From assembly GCF_019602855.1 (NCBI RefSeq), contig NZ_CP080767.1:1054001-1118000 (forward strand): DNA of 64,000 bases. Direction: 5' to 3'. Below are positions 18,593 through 29,214 of the stretch, one piece after another. The notes below the pieces were generated by a model. That model saw only the letters and a list, made by a program, of their open reading frames with translations, was not told the DNA's origin and did no database searches. This DNA is from Cupriavidus pinatubonensis. Its GTDB lineage: Bacteria; Pseudomonadota; Gammaproteobacteria; Burkholderiales; Burkholderiaceae. How positions within the stretch are numbered: the stretch's first letter is position 1; each line of letters opens with the position of its first letter. A program made the translations under genes and the position numbers.

Positions 18593-18608
18593 TGGCACGC
18601 TAGTTGCA
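18593..18608 (+). promoter_or_regulatory. Sigma-54 (RpoN) promoter of urtA
   Basis: TGGCACG-CTAG-TTGCA matches the -24/-12 consensus (TGGCACG-N4-TTGCW) at every conserved position, with the required 12-base distance between the key G and C. Transcription is expected to start near 18619, giving a leader of about 46 bases before the urtA ATG at 18666. Two NtrC-like sites lie upstream. Confidence 0.88.
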
Positions 18609-18665
18609 GATGCATCACCCGGGGTGCGTTGAGTCCCGTAACCAAACGACAAACTGGGAGCTGCA

Positions 18666-19922
18666 ATGAAACGACGTGACATGCTGAAGCTGTCGGCGGT
18701 AGCCGCCGCGGCGATGATCAGCGCCAGCCCGCTGGCGATGGCGCAGTCCAAGGAACCGATCAAGGTCGGCATCCTCCATTCGCTGTCGGGCACCATGGCC
18801 ATTTCGGAGACGTCGCTCAAGGACGTGGCCCTGATGACCATCGACGAGATCAACAAGAGCGGCGGCGTGCTCGGCCGCAAGCTCGAGCCCGTGGTCGTGG
18901 ATCCGGCATCAAACTGGCCGCTGTTCGCCGAGAAGGCGCGCCAGCTGATTACCAAGGACAAGGTCGCTGTCACGTTCGGCTGCTGGACTTCGGTGTCGCG
19001 CAAGTCGGTGCTGCCGGTCTACGAGGAACTGAACTCGCTGCTGTTCTACCCCGTGCAGTATGAAGGCGAGGAGATGTCCAAGAACGTCTTCTACACCGGC
19101 GCGGCGCCCAACCAGCAGGCCATCCCGGCGGTCGAGTACCTGATGAGCAAGGAAGGTGGCGGCGCGAAGCGCTTCTTCCTGCTTGGCACCGACTACGTCT
19201 ACCCGCGCACCACCAACAAGATCCTGCGCGCGTTCCTGAAGAGCAAGGGCGTGGCGGACAAGGATATCGAAGAGGTCTACACGCCGTTCGGCCACAGCGA
19301 CTACCAGACCATCGTCGCGAATATCAAGAAGTTCTCGCAGGGCGGAAAAACGGCTGTGATCTCGACCATCAACGGTGACTCCAACGTGCCGTTCTACAAG
19401 GAGCTCGGCAACGCCGGCCTGAAGGCCAAGGACGTGCCGGTGGTGGCCTTCTCGGTGGGTGAGGAAGAACTGCGCGGCATCGACACCAAGCCGCTGGTCG
19501 GCCACCTGGCCGCATGGAACTACTTCATGTCGGTCAAGAACCCCGAGAACGAAGCGTTCAAGAAGCAATGGGCGGCATGGGTCAAGGCGAACAACCTTCC
19601 TGGTGGCGACAAGCGCGTGACCAATGACCCGATGGAAGCCACTTACGTCGGCATCCACATGTGGGCGCAGGCCGTGAAGAAGGCCGGCACGACCGATCCG
19701 GACAAGGTCCGCGCGGCCATGTATGGCCAGACTTTCAAGGCACCGGACGGCTTCACGCTGACCATGGGCGACAACCATCATCTGTACAAGCCGGTGATGA
19801 TTGGCGAGGTTAAGGGCGACGGCCAGTTCACGGTGGTGTGGAAGACCGCGAAGCCGATCCGCGCGCAGCCTTGGAGCCCGTTCATCTCCGGCAATGAAGG
19901 CAAGCCGGACAAGGTGATGTAA
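18666..19922 (+). CDS. urtA: Urea ABC transporter substrate-binding protein
   Basis: A 418-residue periplasmic binding protein that captures urea for the UrtABCDE importer. Residues 1-27 form a Tat-like signal peptide (KRRDMLK, a hydrophobic stretch, then SPLAMAQS). The mature part is a type-1 periplasmic binding fold typical of UrtA (EPIKVGILHSLSGTMAISE near residue 31, GCWTSVSRKSVLPVYEELNS near residue 107). The ATG follows a ctgggagctgca ribosome-binding site. Its promoter has sigma-54 and NtrC features. The four remaining transporter genes and urease follow, which supports urea rather than a branched-chain amino acid as substrate. Confidence 0.95.
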   Translation: MKRRDMLKLSAVAAAAMISASPLAMAQSKEPIKVGILHSLSGTMAISETSLKDVALMTIDEINKSGGVLGRKLEPVVVDPASNWPLFAEKARQLITKDKVAVTFGCWTSVSRKSVLPVYEELNSLLFYPVQYEGEEMSKNVFYTGAAPNQQAIPAVEYLMSKEGGGAKRFFLLGTDYVYPRTTNKILRAFLKSKGVADKDIEEVYTPFGHSDYQTIVANIKKFSQGGKTAVISTINGDSNVPFYKELGNAGLKAKDVPVVAFSVGEEELRGIDTKPLVGHLAAWNYFMSVKNPENEAFKKQWAAWVKANNLPGGDKRVTNDPMEATYVGIHMWAQAVKKAGTTDPDKVRAAMYGQTFKAPDGFTLTMGDNHHLYKPVMIGEVKGDGQFTVVWKTAKPIRAQPWSPFISGNEGKPDKVM

Positions 19923-19997
19923 GGCAGCCAGTCGCTGCACCCCTGGCAGGCGCGCTCCGCCGGCTGACCGTTGCCGGCTGGCGGTGGTGCGCGCCTG

Positions 19998-20026
19998 ACC
20001 GGGCCCGGGGGGGGTCCCCGAAAAAA
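19998..20026. repeat. GC-rich hairpin with G8 tract between urtA and urtB
   Basis: In the 141-base gap between urtA and urtB the sequence around 20001-20020 contains eight consecutive G residues and can fold (for example CGGGG with CCCCG), followed by AAAAAA. A hairpin behind a binding-protein gene often lowers expression of the downstream permease genes or protects the upstream mRNA. That role is inferred here. Confidence 0.4.
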
Positions 20027-20063
20027 GCAGGCACGACCACGTGCCGCCCAATCGCCAGCACCT

Positions 20064-21725
20064 ATGTCCCAATCGTTACCGAAGATCGCCATGTCGTGGC
20101 TGCGCGCCATGCTGGCTGCGCTGCTGCTTGCCGTGCCGCTTTTGGCGGCAGCCGCAGGCGCATTGACGCAAGCCGACCTCAAGCCATTGGCCGAGGACGA
20201 TTTCGATGCCAAGACCGCGGCCTTGTCCGCGCTGGCCAAGGCGCCGCCGGAGCAGGCCGGGCCTATTCTCAAGGCGTTGCAGGACGATACGCTGCAATAT
20301 GACCCATCGGTGGGCATGGTGCGCCAGGACGGTGACAAGACCGTCGATGCGATCACCGGCAAGCCAGTGACGGTCAAGGCCGATGAACTGGAATCGCTGA
20401 CCCTGAACAACAGCCTGCGCGCGATCGTCGATAGCGCCGCAAGCGGATTCCTGCTGCAGTCGCCCGATATCTCGCTGCGCACGCAGGCGATCAACACGCT
20501 GTACGATCAACCAGAGAATGCGTCGCGCGCCAGTGTGGAAACTGCGCGCAAGTCTGAGGCCGATCCCGGCCTGCGCGCACGCCTGGACGTGATCTGGGCC
20601 ACTACGGTGCTAGCGGAGGAGCTGAAGGCTGGCGATGCCGCGCAGCGCGAGGCGCGTCTCGAAGCCATTCGCGTCCTCGGCCGCGACAGCAATCCGCAAA
20701 GCCGCCAGAAGCTCGCACCGTTAGTCGAGCGCGGTAGCGACGGCAAGTATCGCGAACCCGATGTCGAGGTACGTACCGCCGCGCAGCAGGCGCTCGACAC
20801 GCTGCGCAGCGACCAGCGCCGCGCCGAACTGGTCGGCAACCTGTTCGCAGGCCTGAGCCTTGGCAGCGTGCTATTGCTGGCCGCGCTGGGCCTGGCGATC
20901 ACCTACGGCCTGATCGGCGTCATCAACATGGCGCACGGCGAATTCCTGATGATCGGCGCCTATGCGACCTACGTGGTGCAGACGCTGTTCCGCACGTATG
21001 CGCCCGGTGCGTTCGACTGGTACCTGCCCGCGGCACTGCCGGCATCGTTCCTCGCGGCCGGCATCGTCGGCTTCGTGCTCGAGCGGCTGGTGCTGCGCCA
21101 TCTCTATGGCCGCCCGCTGGAGACCTTGCTCGCCACGTTCGGTGTGAGCCTGCTGCTGATGCAGGCGGTGCGCACGTTGTTCGGCGCGCAGAACGTTGAG
21201 GTGGCCAACCCCGCGTGGATGAGCGGCGGTGTCGAATGGATGCCGGGCCTTGTGATTCCGTACAACCGCATCGTGATCATCCTGTTCGCGCTGGCCGTCG
21301 TGGCCGTTGCCTGGGCGGTGCTCAACCGTACGCGACTCGGCCTGTTCGTACGTGCCACGACACAGAACCGGACCATGGCTGCGTGCGTGGGCGTGCGCAC
21401 GTGGAAGGTCGACAGCTACGCGTTCGCGTTCGGTGCGGGCATTGCCGGCCTGGGCGGCTGCGCGCTGTCGCAGATCGGCAATGTCGGCCCGGACCTCGGC
21501 CAGGCCTACATCATCGATTCCTTCATGGTGGTGGTGCTGGGCGGGGTAGGGCAGTTGGCAGGCACTATCGTCGGCGCGTTCGGCCTCGGCATCATCAACA
21601 AGTTCATCGAGCCGTTCTATGGCGCGGTGCTCGCCAAGATCTTCGTCCTGGTGCTGATCGTGCTTTTCATCCAGAAGCGCCCGCAGGGACTTTTCGCGCT
21701 CAAGGGGCGCAGCGCGGAGGCATGA
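20064..21725 (+). CDS. urtB: Urea ABC transporter permease UrtB
   Basis: A 553-residue LivH-type inner-membrane permease of the urea importer. From the ATG at 20064 the protein has an N-terminal signal-like helix (residues 10-32), then a predicted periplasmic, mostly helical domain of about 230 residues, then the permease core from about residue 262 (NLFAGLSLGSVLLLAALGLAITYGLIG) with eight or so membrane helices. The long N-terminal domain is common among proteobacterial UrtB proteins but absent from LivH. The reading frame runs further upstream to 19971, but that part is Arg/Gly-rich and unlikely. It overlaps urtC by four bases (ATGA). Confidence 0.93.
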   Translation: MSQSLPKIAMSWLRAMLAALLLAVPLLAAAAGALTQADLKPLAEDDFDAKTAALSALAKAPPEQAGPILKALQDDTLQYDPSVGMVRQDGDKTVDAITGKPVTVKADELESLTLNNSLRAIVDSAASGFLLQSPDISLRTQAINTLYDQPENASRASVETARKSEADPGLRARLDVIWATTVLAEELKAGDAAQREARLEAIRVLGRDSNPQSRQKLAPLVERGSDGKYREPDVEVRTAAQQALDTLRSDQRRAELVGNLFAGLSLGSVLLLAALGLAITYGLIGVINMAHGEFLMIGAYATYVVQTLFRTYAPGAFDWYLPAALPASFLAAGIVGFVLERLVLRHLYGRPLETLLATFGVSLLLMQAVRTLFGAQNVEVANPAWMSGGVEWMPGLVIPYNRIVIILFALAVVAVAWAVLNRTRLGLFVRATTQNRTMAACVGVRTWKVDSYAFAFGAGIAGLGGCALSQIGNVGPDLGQAYIIDSFMVVVLGGVGQLAGTIVGAFGLGIINKFIEPFYGAVLAKIFVLVLIVLFIQKRPQGLFALKGRSAEA

Positions 21726-22939
21726 TGCAGAGCTTTCACTCAAACTCCCCGGGCACGCCGTTTCGTCTGTCGGTGCCCGAGCGCCAGCCGCTGTTCACTG
21801 GGCGCGGCTGGGCTGTGCTGGCGATACTGACGCTCGTCGTGGCGGTCGGCGTTCCGGTGTGCGCGCTGATGGTGCCGGAAGGGCATCCGCTTCACCTGTC
21901 GGCCTATGCACTGACGCTGATCGGCAAGATCATGTGCTTCGCGCTGGCTGCCATCGCACTCGATCTCGTGTGGGGCTACTGCGGCATCCTGAGCCTTGGA
22001 CATGGCTTGTTCTTTGCGCTTGGCGGCTATGCGATGGGCATGTACCTGATGCGATCCATCGGCCGCGAAGGCGTGTATAAGAGCGACTTGCCGGACTTCA
22101 TGGTGTTCCTCGACTGGAAGGAACTGCCGTGGTTCTGGCACGGCACCGAACACCTCTGGTATGCGCTGCTGCTGGTGGTGCTCGTGCCCGGCGTGCTGGC
22201 GTGGCTGTTCGGCTTCTTCGCGTTCCGTTCGCGCATCAAGGGCGTGTACCTGTCGATCATCACGCAAGCCATGACGTATGCGGCGATGCTGCTTTTCTTC
22301 CGCAACGAGACCGGCTTCGGCGGCAACAACGGGTTCACTGACTTCAAGCGCATCGCGGATTTCGCGATCGCCGCGCCGCAGACGCGCACGGCGCTGTTCG
22401 TGCTGACGTTCCTCGCACTGATCGCCGGGTTCGTCGCGTGCCGCTATATCGTGACGTCGAAGCTGGGCCGCGTAGTCACGGCCGTGCGCGATGCCGAGAT
22501 GCGCGTGATGTTCTCGGGCTACAACCCGCTCGGCTACAAGCTCTTCGTATGGACGTTCTCGGCCGTGCTGTGCGGTGTTGCGGGCGCGCTGTATGTGCCG
22601 CAGGTGGGCATCATCAACCCGGGCGAGATGTCGCCGGGCAATTCGATCGAGATGGCCGTATGGGTGGCCGTTGGTGGCCGCGGCACGTTGATCGGGCCCG
22701 TGATCGGGGCGTTCCTGGTCAATGGCGCCAAGACGATGTTCACCGCGTACTTTGCCGAGTACTGGCTGTTCCTCCTCGGCGCGATGTTCGTGCTCGTCAC
22801 GCTGTACCTGCCGGATGGCGTGATCGGGTTGTGGAAGCGTCTGCGCCAACGCGGCAGCCGTGCCACGCCGGCAGTGGCCGCGCCGACCGAGGCCGTATCC
22901 AGTCCTGCAGTAGCAGGACGCACCGGAGGTGAAGCATGA
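21722..22939 (+). CDS. urtC: Urea ABC transporter permease UrtC
   Basis: A 405-residue LivM-type permease with about ten transmembrane helices. Family regions include LDLVWGYCGILSLGHGLFFALGGY near residue 80 and a C-terminal GGRGTLIGPVIGAFLVNGAK. The ATG at 21722 overlaps the urtB stop (ATGATG; the second ATG at 21725 is equally possible). It overlaps urtD by four bases. The overlaps through urtB-urtC-urtD show translational coupling of the transporter. Confidence 0.95.
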   Translation: MMQSFHSNSPGTPFRLSVPERQPLFTGRGWAVLAILTLVVAVGVPVCALMVPEGHPLHLSAYALTLIGKIMCFALAAIALDLVWGYCGILSLGHGLFFALGGYAMGMYLMRSIGREGVYKSDLPDFMVFLDWKELPWFWHGTEHLWYALLLVVLVPGVLAWLFGFFAFRSRIKGVYLSIITQAMTYAAMLLFFRNETGFGGNNGFTDFKRIADFAIAAPQTRTALFVLTFLALIAGFVACRYIVTSKLGRVVTAVRDAEMRVMFSGYNPLGYKLFVWTFSAVLCGVAGALYVPQVGIINPGEMSPGNSIEMAVWVAVGGRGTLIGPVIGAFLVNGAKTMFTAYFAEYWLFLLGAMFVLVTLYLPDGVIGLWKRLRQRGSRATPAVAAPTEAVSSPAVAGRTGGEA

Positions 22940-23784
22940 ATGCCGCGCTCGAATACGGTCAGGCGGAAAGCGGCAATGCCACGGGCCTTGGCCGCGTAGT
23001 GGAGCCGGGCACGATCGATGTCTCGCATGGCCCCATCCTTTACCTGGAAGACGTGACGGTGCAGTTCGGCGGCTTCCGCGCGCTCAACAAGCTGAGCCTG
23101 TCGATCGACCACGGCGAACTGCGCTGCGTGATCGGCCCCAATGGCGCCGGCAAGACCACGATGATGGACGTCATCACCGGCAAGACAGGCCCGCGCAACG
23201 CCAACGTGAGCGGCCGCGTGTTCCTGGGCCAGACCATCGACCTGATCCGCATGACCGAGCCGCGCATCGCGCAGGTCGGCATCGGCCGCAAGTTCCAGAA
23301 GCCGACGGTGTTCGAGCAGCATGCCGTCTGGGAAAACCTCGAACTGGCGATGAAGGCCGACAAGCGCTGGTGGTCGTCGCTGCGTGCCCGGCTGACCGGG
23401 GAGGGGCATCGTCGCATTGAAGAGACGCTGGCGCTGACGGGGCTGGAGGACGAGGCCTATCGTCCGGCCGGATTGCTGTCGCACGGCCAGAAGCAGCGGC
23501 TGGAGATCGGCATGCTGTTGATGCAGCAGCCGCAGCTGTTGCTGCTGGACGAACCCGTGGCCGGCATGACCGATGAGGAAACCATGCAACTCGCCGCGCT
23601 GCTGAACAGCCTGCGTGGCAGTTGCTCGATGATGGTGGTCGAGCACGACATGGAGTTCGTCGCGGCGCTGGCCGGCGACGAGGGCAGGGTCACGGTGCTT
23701 GCCGAGGGCAGCGTGCTCGCCGAAGGCACGCTCGACAGCGTCAAGCGCGATGAACGCGTGATCGAATCCTATTTGGGAAGATAG
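22936..23784 (+). CDS. urtD: Urea ABC transporter ATP-binding protein UrtD
   Basis: A 282-residue ATPase of the urea importer. Walker A is GPNGAGKTTMMD near residue 71, the signature-like motif is LLSHGQKQRLEIGMLL near residue 181, and Walker B is QLLLLDEPVAGMTDEE near residue 199. The signature reads LSHGQ rather than LSGGQ, as in other UrtD/LivG proteins. The first 35 residues precede the nucleotide-binding domain. It overlaps urtC and lies two bases before urtE. Confidence 0.95.
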   Translation: MNAALEYGQAESGNATGLGRVVEPGTIDVSHGPILYLEDVTVQFGGFRALNKLSLSIDHGELRCVIGPNGAGKTTMMDVITGKTGPRNANVSGRVFLGQTIDLIRMTEPRIAQVGIGRKFQKPTVFEQHAVWENLELAMKADKRWWSSLRARLTGEGHRRIEETLALTGLEDEAYRPAGLLSHGQKQRLEIGMLLMQQPQLLLLDEPVAGMTDEETMQLAALLNSLRGSCSMMVVEHDMEFVAALAGDEGRVTVLAEGSVLAEGTLDSVKRDERVIESYLGR

Positions 23785-23786
23785 CC

Positions 23787-24479
23787 ATGCTGCAGGTCAA
23801 TGCACTGAACCAGTTCTACGGCGGCAGCCATATCCTGCGCAACGTCTCGTTCGAGGTGCCGCGCGGCAAGCTCACCACGCTGCTCGGCCGCAACGGCGTG
23901 GGCAAGAGCACCTTGCTCAAGTGCCTGATGGGGGTGGTGCCCACGCGCAGCGGCAGTATCCAATGGGAAGGGCGCGCGCTGGAAAAGAAGCCGCCTTACG
24001 AGCGCGTCTCGGCAGGTCTCGCCTATGTGCCGCAGGGGCGCGAGATTTTTCCACGGCTCACGGTCGAAGAGAACCTGCTGATCGGCGCGGCGAGCCGGGC
24101 GCGCCCGACGGGCGTGCCGGATCGCATCTATCAGCTGTTCCCGGTGCTGCGCACCATGCGCCAGCGCCGCGGCGGAGACCTGTCCGGCGGACAGCAGCAA
24201 CAGCTAGCGATCGGCCGTGCGCTGATGAGCGAGCCCGAACTGCTGATCCTCGACGAGCCGACTGAGGGCATCCAGCCATCGATCATCCAGGACATCGGAC
24301 GTGCGCTGCGCCTGCTGGTCGACGAGTTCGGCATGACGGTGCTGCTTGTCGAGCAGTACTACGAGTTCGCGCGACATATCGCCGACCATTACGTGGTGAT
24401 GAGCCGCGGCGAAGTCGTGGCGAAGGGAGAAGGCGCGGCCATGGAACAGGACGGCGTGCGGGAGCTGATTGCCGTGTGA
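23787..24479 (+). CDS. urtE: Urea ABC transporter ATP-binding protein UrtE
   Basis: A 230-residue LivF-type ATPase that completes the urea importer. Walker A is GRNGVGKSTLLKCLMG near residue 34, the signature is DLSGGQQQQLAIGRALM near residue 132, and Walker B is PELLILDEPTEGIQPSII near residue 151. Full length. The next gene, ureD, lies 133 bases downstream. Confidence 0.95.
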   Translation: MLQVNALNQFYGGSHILRNVSFEVPRGKLTTLLGRNGVGKSTLLKCLMGVVPTRSGSIQWEGRALEKKPPYERVSAGLAYVPQGREIFPRLTVEENLLIGAASRARPTGVPDRIYQLFPVLRTMRQRRGGDLSGGQQQQLAIGRALMSEPELLILDEPTEGIQPSIIQDIGRALRLLVDEFGMTVLLVEQYYEFARHIADHYVVMSRGEVVAKGEGAAMEQDGVRELIAV

Positions 24480-24513
24480 ACATGCGAGGCGTCGCAGGTG
24501 CTGTTCGCGACGC

Positions 24514-24542
24514 TTCCGCAGAGGCGGCCGGCGCGCTATGAT
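24514..24542 (+). promoter_or_regulatory. Weak candidate promoter before ureD
   Basis: In the 133-base gap between urtE and ureD, TATGAT (24537-24542) matches the -10 consensus at five of six positions. A poor -35 (TTCCGC, 24514-24519) lies 17 bases upstream. It may give urease a basal promoter independent of the urt promoter. Confidence 0.25.
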
Positions 24543-24612
24543 TTCCGGCATCCGCTGCAGAGCGCGTGCCGCAGCTTGCCTTCGCTTGCATCGCCGGTCC
24601 ACTCATCGAGCC

Positions 24613-25482
24613 ATGCGTCATCCCGATTTTCCTTCCGCCGTTGCCGTGCCGCCTGCATGGCAGGCCAGCCTGCGCCTGCGTTTTGCCGCGCGCGGCGAAC
24701 GTACCGTACTGGCCGCGCGGCAGCACCGTGGCCCGTTGATGGTGCAGAAGCCCCTCTATCCGGAGGGTGACATCTGCCATGCCGTCATCCTGCATCCACC
24801 GGCTGGCGTGGCCGGGGGCGACACGCTCGATATTGCCCTGCATGCGGAAGCGGGTACTCATGCTGTCATCGCCACGCCGGGCGCCACGAAGTGGTACAAG
24901 TCGCTAGGCCGTGACGCGTCGCAGCATGTGCGACTTACCGTCGAGGAAGGCGCGCGGCTTGACTGGCTGCCGCAGGAGAACATCGTGTTCGACGATGCGC
25001 GTGCGCGCATTGCGACCGAACTTTCAATTGCGCCTGGCGGCAGCGCGATCGGCTGGGATGCCGTCGTGCTGGGCCGGCAAGCATCGGGCGAGCAGTGGAA
25101 CCGGGGCGTGCTGTGGCTAGACACGCAGGTGCGCTGCAATGGCCATGCGCTGTGGATCGAGCAATCGCAGCTGGATGCCGGGTCGCCACTGCGCGGTGCG
25201 GTGGCTGGGCTCGACGGCATGTCGGTGCTCGGCACGCTGTGGGCGGTCGGACATGGCGCGACGCAAGAACTGGCCGAGTCGCTCGCGGAACGCCTGCCTT
25301 ACGCGGCTGGTCTGCGCGCCGGGGTGACATGCCTGTCGTCACCGGCGCAGTCGATGCTGCTGGTGCGCGTGCTGGGCCGGCAGATGGAAGCGGTCAGGCA
25401 TGTCATGGTCGACGCATGGAGCGCGCTGCGCGAGCCGATCCACGGCGTGCCGGCGCGGCCGCTGCGGCTGTGGGCCACCTGA
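24613..25482 (+). CDS. ureD: Urease accessory protein UreD
   Basis: A 289-residue accessory protein that binds apo-urease and, with UreF and UreG, delivers nickel to the active site. The ATG at 24613 gives a family-like start ([20 protein letters not shown]); the longer frame upstream is Arg-rich and unlikely. Recognisable UreD segments are [21 protein letters not shown] near residue 53, [20 protein letters not shown] near residue 76 and the [15 protein letters not shown] region. First gene of the urease set. Confidence 0.94.
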   Translation: MRHPDFPSAVAVPPAWQASLRLRFAARGERTVLAARQHRGPLMVQKPLYPEGDICHAVILHPPAGVAGGDTLDIALHAEAGTHAVIATPGATKWYKSLGRDASQHVRLTVEEGARLDWLPQENIVFDDARARIATELSIAPGGSAIGWDAVVLGRQASGEQWNRGVLWLDTQVRCNGHALWIEQSQLDAGSPLRGAVAGLDGMSVLGTLWAVGHGATQELAESLAERLPYAAGLRAGVTCLSSPAQSMLLVRVLGRQMEAVRHVMVDAWSALREPIHGVPARPLRLWAT

Positions 25483-25516
25483 AGGCAGGAATACGAAAAC
25501 AACAAGGACATCCACA

Positions 25517-25819
25517 ATGGAACTGACACCGAGAGAGAAGGACAAGCTGCTGATCTTCACTGCCGCGCTGCTTGCCGAGCGCCGACGCGCGCGCGGTCTC
25601 AAGCTGAACTACCCCGAGGCCGTGGCGCTGATCACCGCCGCAATCATGGAAGGCGCGCGCGATGGCCGCACGGTCGCCGAGCTGATGCACGAAGGCACGA
25701 CGGTGCTGAGCCGCGACGACGTGATGGATGGCGTCGCCGAGATGATTCCCGAGATCCAGGTCGAGGCGACCTTTCCGGATGGCACCAAGCTCGTCACGGT
25801 TCACCATCCCATTGTCTGA
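25517..25819 (+). CDS. ureA: Urease gamma subunit
   Basis: A 100-residue gamma subunit of urease, the exact length usual for bacteria with three separate subunits. It begins [20 protein letters not shown] and contains [20 protein letters not shown] near residue 34 and the C-terminal [14 protein letters not shown]. The ATG at 25517 follows aacaaggacatcc. It is followed by hupE rather than directly by ureB. Confidence 0.97.
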   Translation: MELTPREKDKLLIFTAALLAERRRARGLKLNYPEAVALITAAIMEGARDGRTVAELMHEGTTVLSRDDVMDGVAEMIPEIQVEATFPDGTKLVTVHHPIV

Positions 25820-25870
25820 CAACGTACCGGACCACACCGACAACACGAACAACATCCATCGAGAGCCGAT

Positions 25871-26482
25871 ATGAACCGTTCCGCCTGCTCGCGCCTGGCC
25901 TTGGGCGCCACGCTGTCCCTCGCTGCCGTCTCCGCGTTTGCCCATCCCGGCCATGATGCCGCTACTGTCGGGGCGAGCCTTTGGGCAGGGCTTCTGCATC
26001 CGCTTACCGGCCCTGATCACTTGCTGGCGATGGCGGCGGTGGGGGTCTGGAGCGCACTGTGCGCACGCTCGGCATCGGACACATTGCGCTTGCCGCTGGC
26101 ATTCGTTGCGCTGATGCTGGTTGGTGCTGGCCTTGGGCTCAGCGGTCTGGCTCTTCCTGCGGTCGAACCAATGATTGCGGCTTCGCTGCTCGTGGTCGGC
26201 GTACTGGTCGCAGTCCGCGCGAAGCTTCCCGCCTGGGCGGGCATGTCGATCATCGGGGGCTTCGCCGTGTTCCATGGCTATGCGCACGGCGCCGAGTTGC
26301 CCGGCTCGGCGGCAGCGCTGCCGGCTGTGCTCGCGTACGTTGCCGGCTTTGCGTTGGCCACCATGGCACTGCACCTGCTGGGCATCGTCGCGGGCACGTA
26401 CCTGCGCAATCGCGCGGGCTGGCTGGCGCGTTTGGCCGGCGCGGGCGTTGCGCTGTACGGCGTCGGCCTGTTGGTAGCCTGA
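25871..26482 (+). CDS. ureJ: HupE/UreJ family protein, probable nickel transporter
   Basis: A 203-residue inner-membrane protein with a signal-like N-terminus (cleaved near AFA-HPGHD, residue 24) and about six transmembrane helices. The family motif [20 protein letters not shown] with [10 protein letters not shown] near residues 42-51 supplies His and Asp residues expected for nickel binding. HupE/UreJ proteins are nickel permeases or mediate nickel diffusion. The position between ureA and ureB fits a role in feeding Ni2+ to urease. Confidence 0.9.
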   Translation: MNRSACSRLALGATLSLAAVSAFAHPGHDAATVGASLWAGLLHPLTGPDHLLAMAAVGVWSALCARSASDTLRLPLAFVALMLVGAGLGLSGLALPAVEPMIAASLLVVGVLVAVRAKLPAWAGMSIIGGFAVFHGYAHGAELPGSAAALPAVLAYVAGFALATMALHLLGIVAGTYLRNRAGWLARLAGAGVALYGVGLLVA

Positions 26483-26492
26483 GGAGACGGCG

Positions 26493-26797
26493 ATGATTCC
26501 CGGTGAACTGATGGCAGCGGACGGCGAGATCGAACTCAATGCCGGCCGTCACACGGCGAGCGTAACAGTAGCCAACACGGGCGACCGCCCGATCCAGGTG
26601 GGCTCGCATTTTCACTTCTACGAAACCAACGCCGCGCTGTCGTTCGATCGCGAGGCCACCCGAGGTTTTCGCCTCAATATCGCCGCGGGGACTGCAGTGC
26701 GGTTTGAACCGGGCCAGACGCGTACCGTGGAACTCGTCGCGCTCGATGGTGACCGCATCGTCTACGGCTTCAACGGCAAGATCATGGGAGCGCTGTG

Positions 26798-26798
<1 letters not shown>
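26493..26798 (+). CDS. ureB: Urease beta subunit
   Basis: A 101-residue beta subunit of urease. It begins [20 protein letters not shown] and contains [20 protein letters not shown] near residue 34, which includes family-conserved His residues, and ends [11 protein letters not shown]. The ATG at 26493 follows a tgaggagacggcg ribosome-binding site. Its stop codon overlaps the ureC start. Confidence 0.97.
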
Positions 26799-28513
<1,715 letters not shown>

Positions 28514-28527
28514 TTCTGGTTCCCGCA

Positions 28528-29193
28528 ATGCTGAAGATCGACAAAGTCCTGAGCGCGCCGCACGGCATCGCCGCCGTGCTCGTGCGCCGTGCTCCCAAGC
28601 TGGTTCTACCGTTTGGCGAACGCAGCAAGAGCCGCCTGCGTGCCGTGCTCGACAACGGCGACGAGGCCGCGCTGTTCCTCCCTCGCGGCACGGTGCTGCG
28701 AGGCGGTGATCTTTTGATTGCAGAAGACGGCAGCTTTGTCGAAGTGCAGGCGGCAGCGGAGCGCGTGCTCGAAGTGCGCGCCGCTGACCAGCATGGGCTG
28801 ATGCGCGCGGCGTATCACCTCGGAAACCGGCACACGCCGGTAGAGGTAGGGCGCGACTATCTGCGGCTCGAGTTTGATCCGGTGCTGGCGGACATGCTGG
28901 CGCGGCTGCGGGTGCAGGCAGTGCAGATCGACGCGCCGTTTGAGCCGGAAGCGGGCGCCTATGGTGGCGGTCATAAGCACGGACATGACGCCACCTTTGC
29001 AGAAGACTATGCGGCGGCGCAGGCGGTGTTTCATGAACATCATGGGCACGACCATGATCATGATCATGGGCACTCGCACTCGCACTCGCACTCGCACGAT
29101 CACGATCACGATCACGATCACGATCACGATCACGATCACGAGCATGATGTAAAGGGGCACGTTCACGGCCCCGGCTGCGGGCACAAGCACTGA
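28528..29193 (+). CDS. ureE: Urease accessory protein UreE, nickel metallochaperone with long His-Asp tail
   Basis: A 221-residue nickel-binding chaperone that delivers Ni2+ to the UreDFG-urease complex. Residues 1-145 are the usual two-domain UreE fold, with the conserved [13 protein letters not shown] near residue 92, whose histidine binds metal at the dimer interface. From about residue 169 the protein is a tail of alternating His with Asp, Ser or Gly, ending [12 protein letters not shown]. The tail is encoded by tandem hexanucleotide repeats. The start is ATG at 28528; the frame is open upstream inside ureC. Confidence 0.95.
   Translation: MLKIDKVLSAPHGIAAVLVRRAPKLVLPFGERSKSRLRAVLDNGDEAALFLPRGTVLRGGDLLIAEDGSFVEVQAAAERVLEVRAADQHGLMRAAYHLGNRHTPVEVGRDYLRLEFDPVLADMLARLRVQAVQIDAPFEPEAGAYGGGHKHGHDATFAEDYAAAQAVFHEHHGHDHDHDHGHSHSHSHSHDHDHDHDHDHDHDHEHDVKGHVHGPGCGHKH
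29071..29142 (+). repeat. Hexanucleotide tandem repeat inside ureE
   Basis: Four copies of CACTCG (29071-29094, His-Ser) are followed by seven copies of CACGAT (29095-29136, His-Asp) and one CACGAG. The six-base unit keeps the frame, so a gain or loss of copies would change the number of His residues in the nickel-binding tail without disrupting the gene. Confidence 0.97.
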
Positions 29194-29214
29194 ACGCGTA
29201 GCACACCGCCGGCC

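Noticed and set aside
29071..29142. Possible CRISPR or satellite repeat
   Set aside because: The unit is six bases without spacers and lies in frame within ureE, where it encodes the metal-binding tail.
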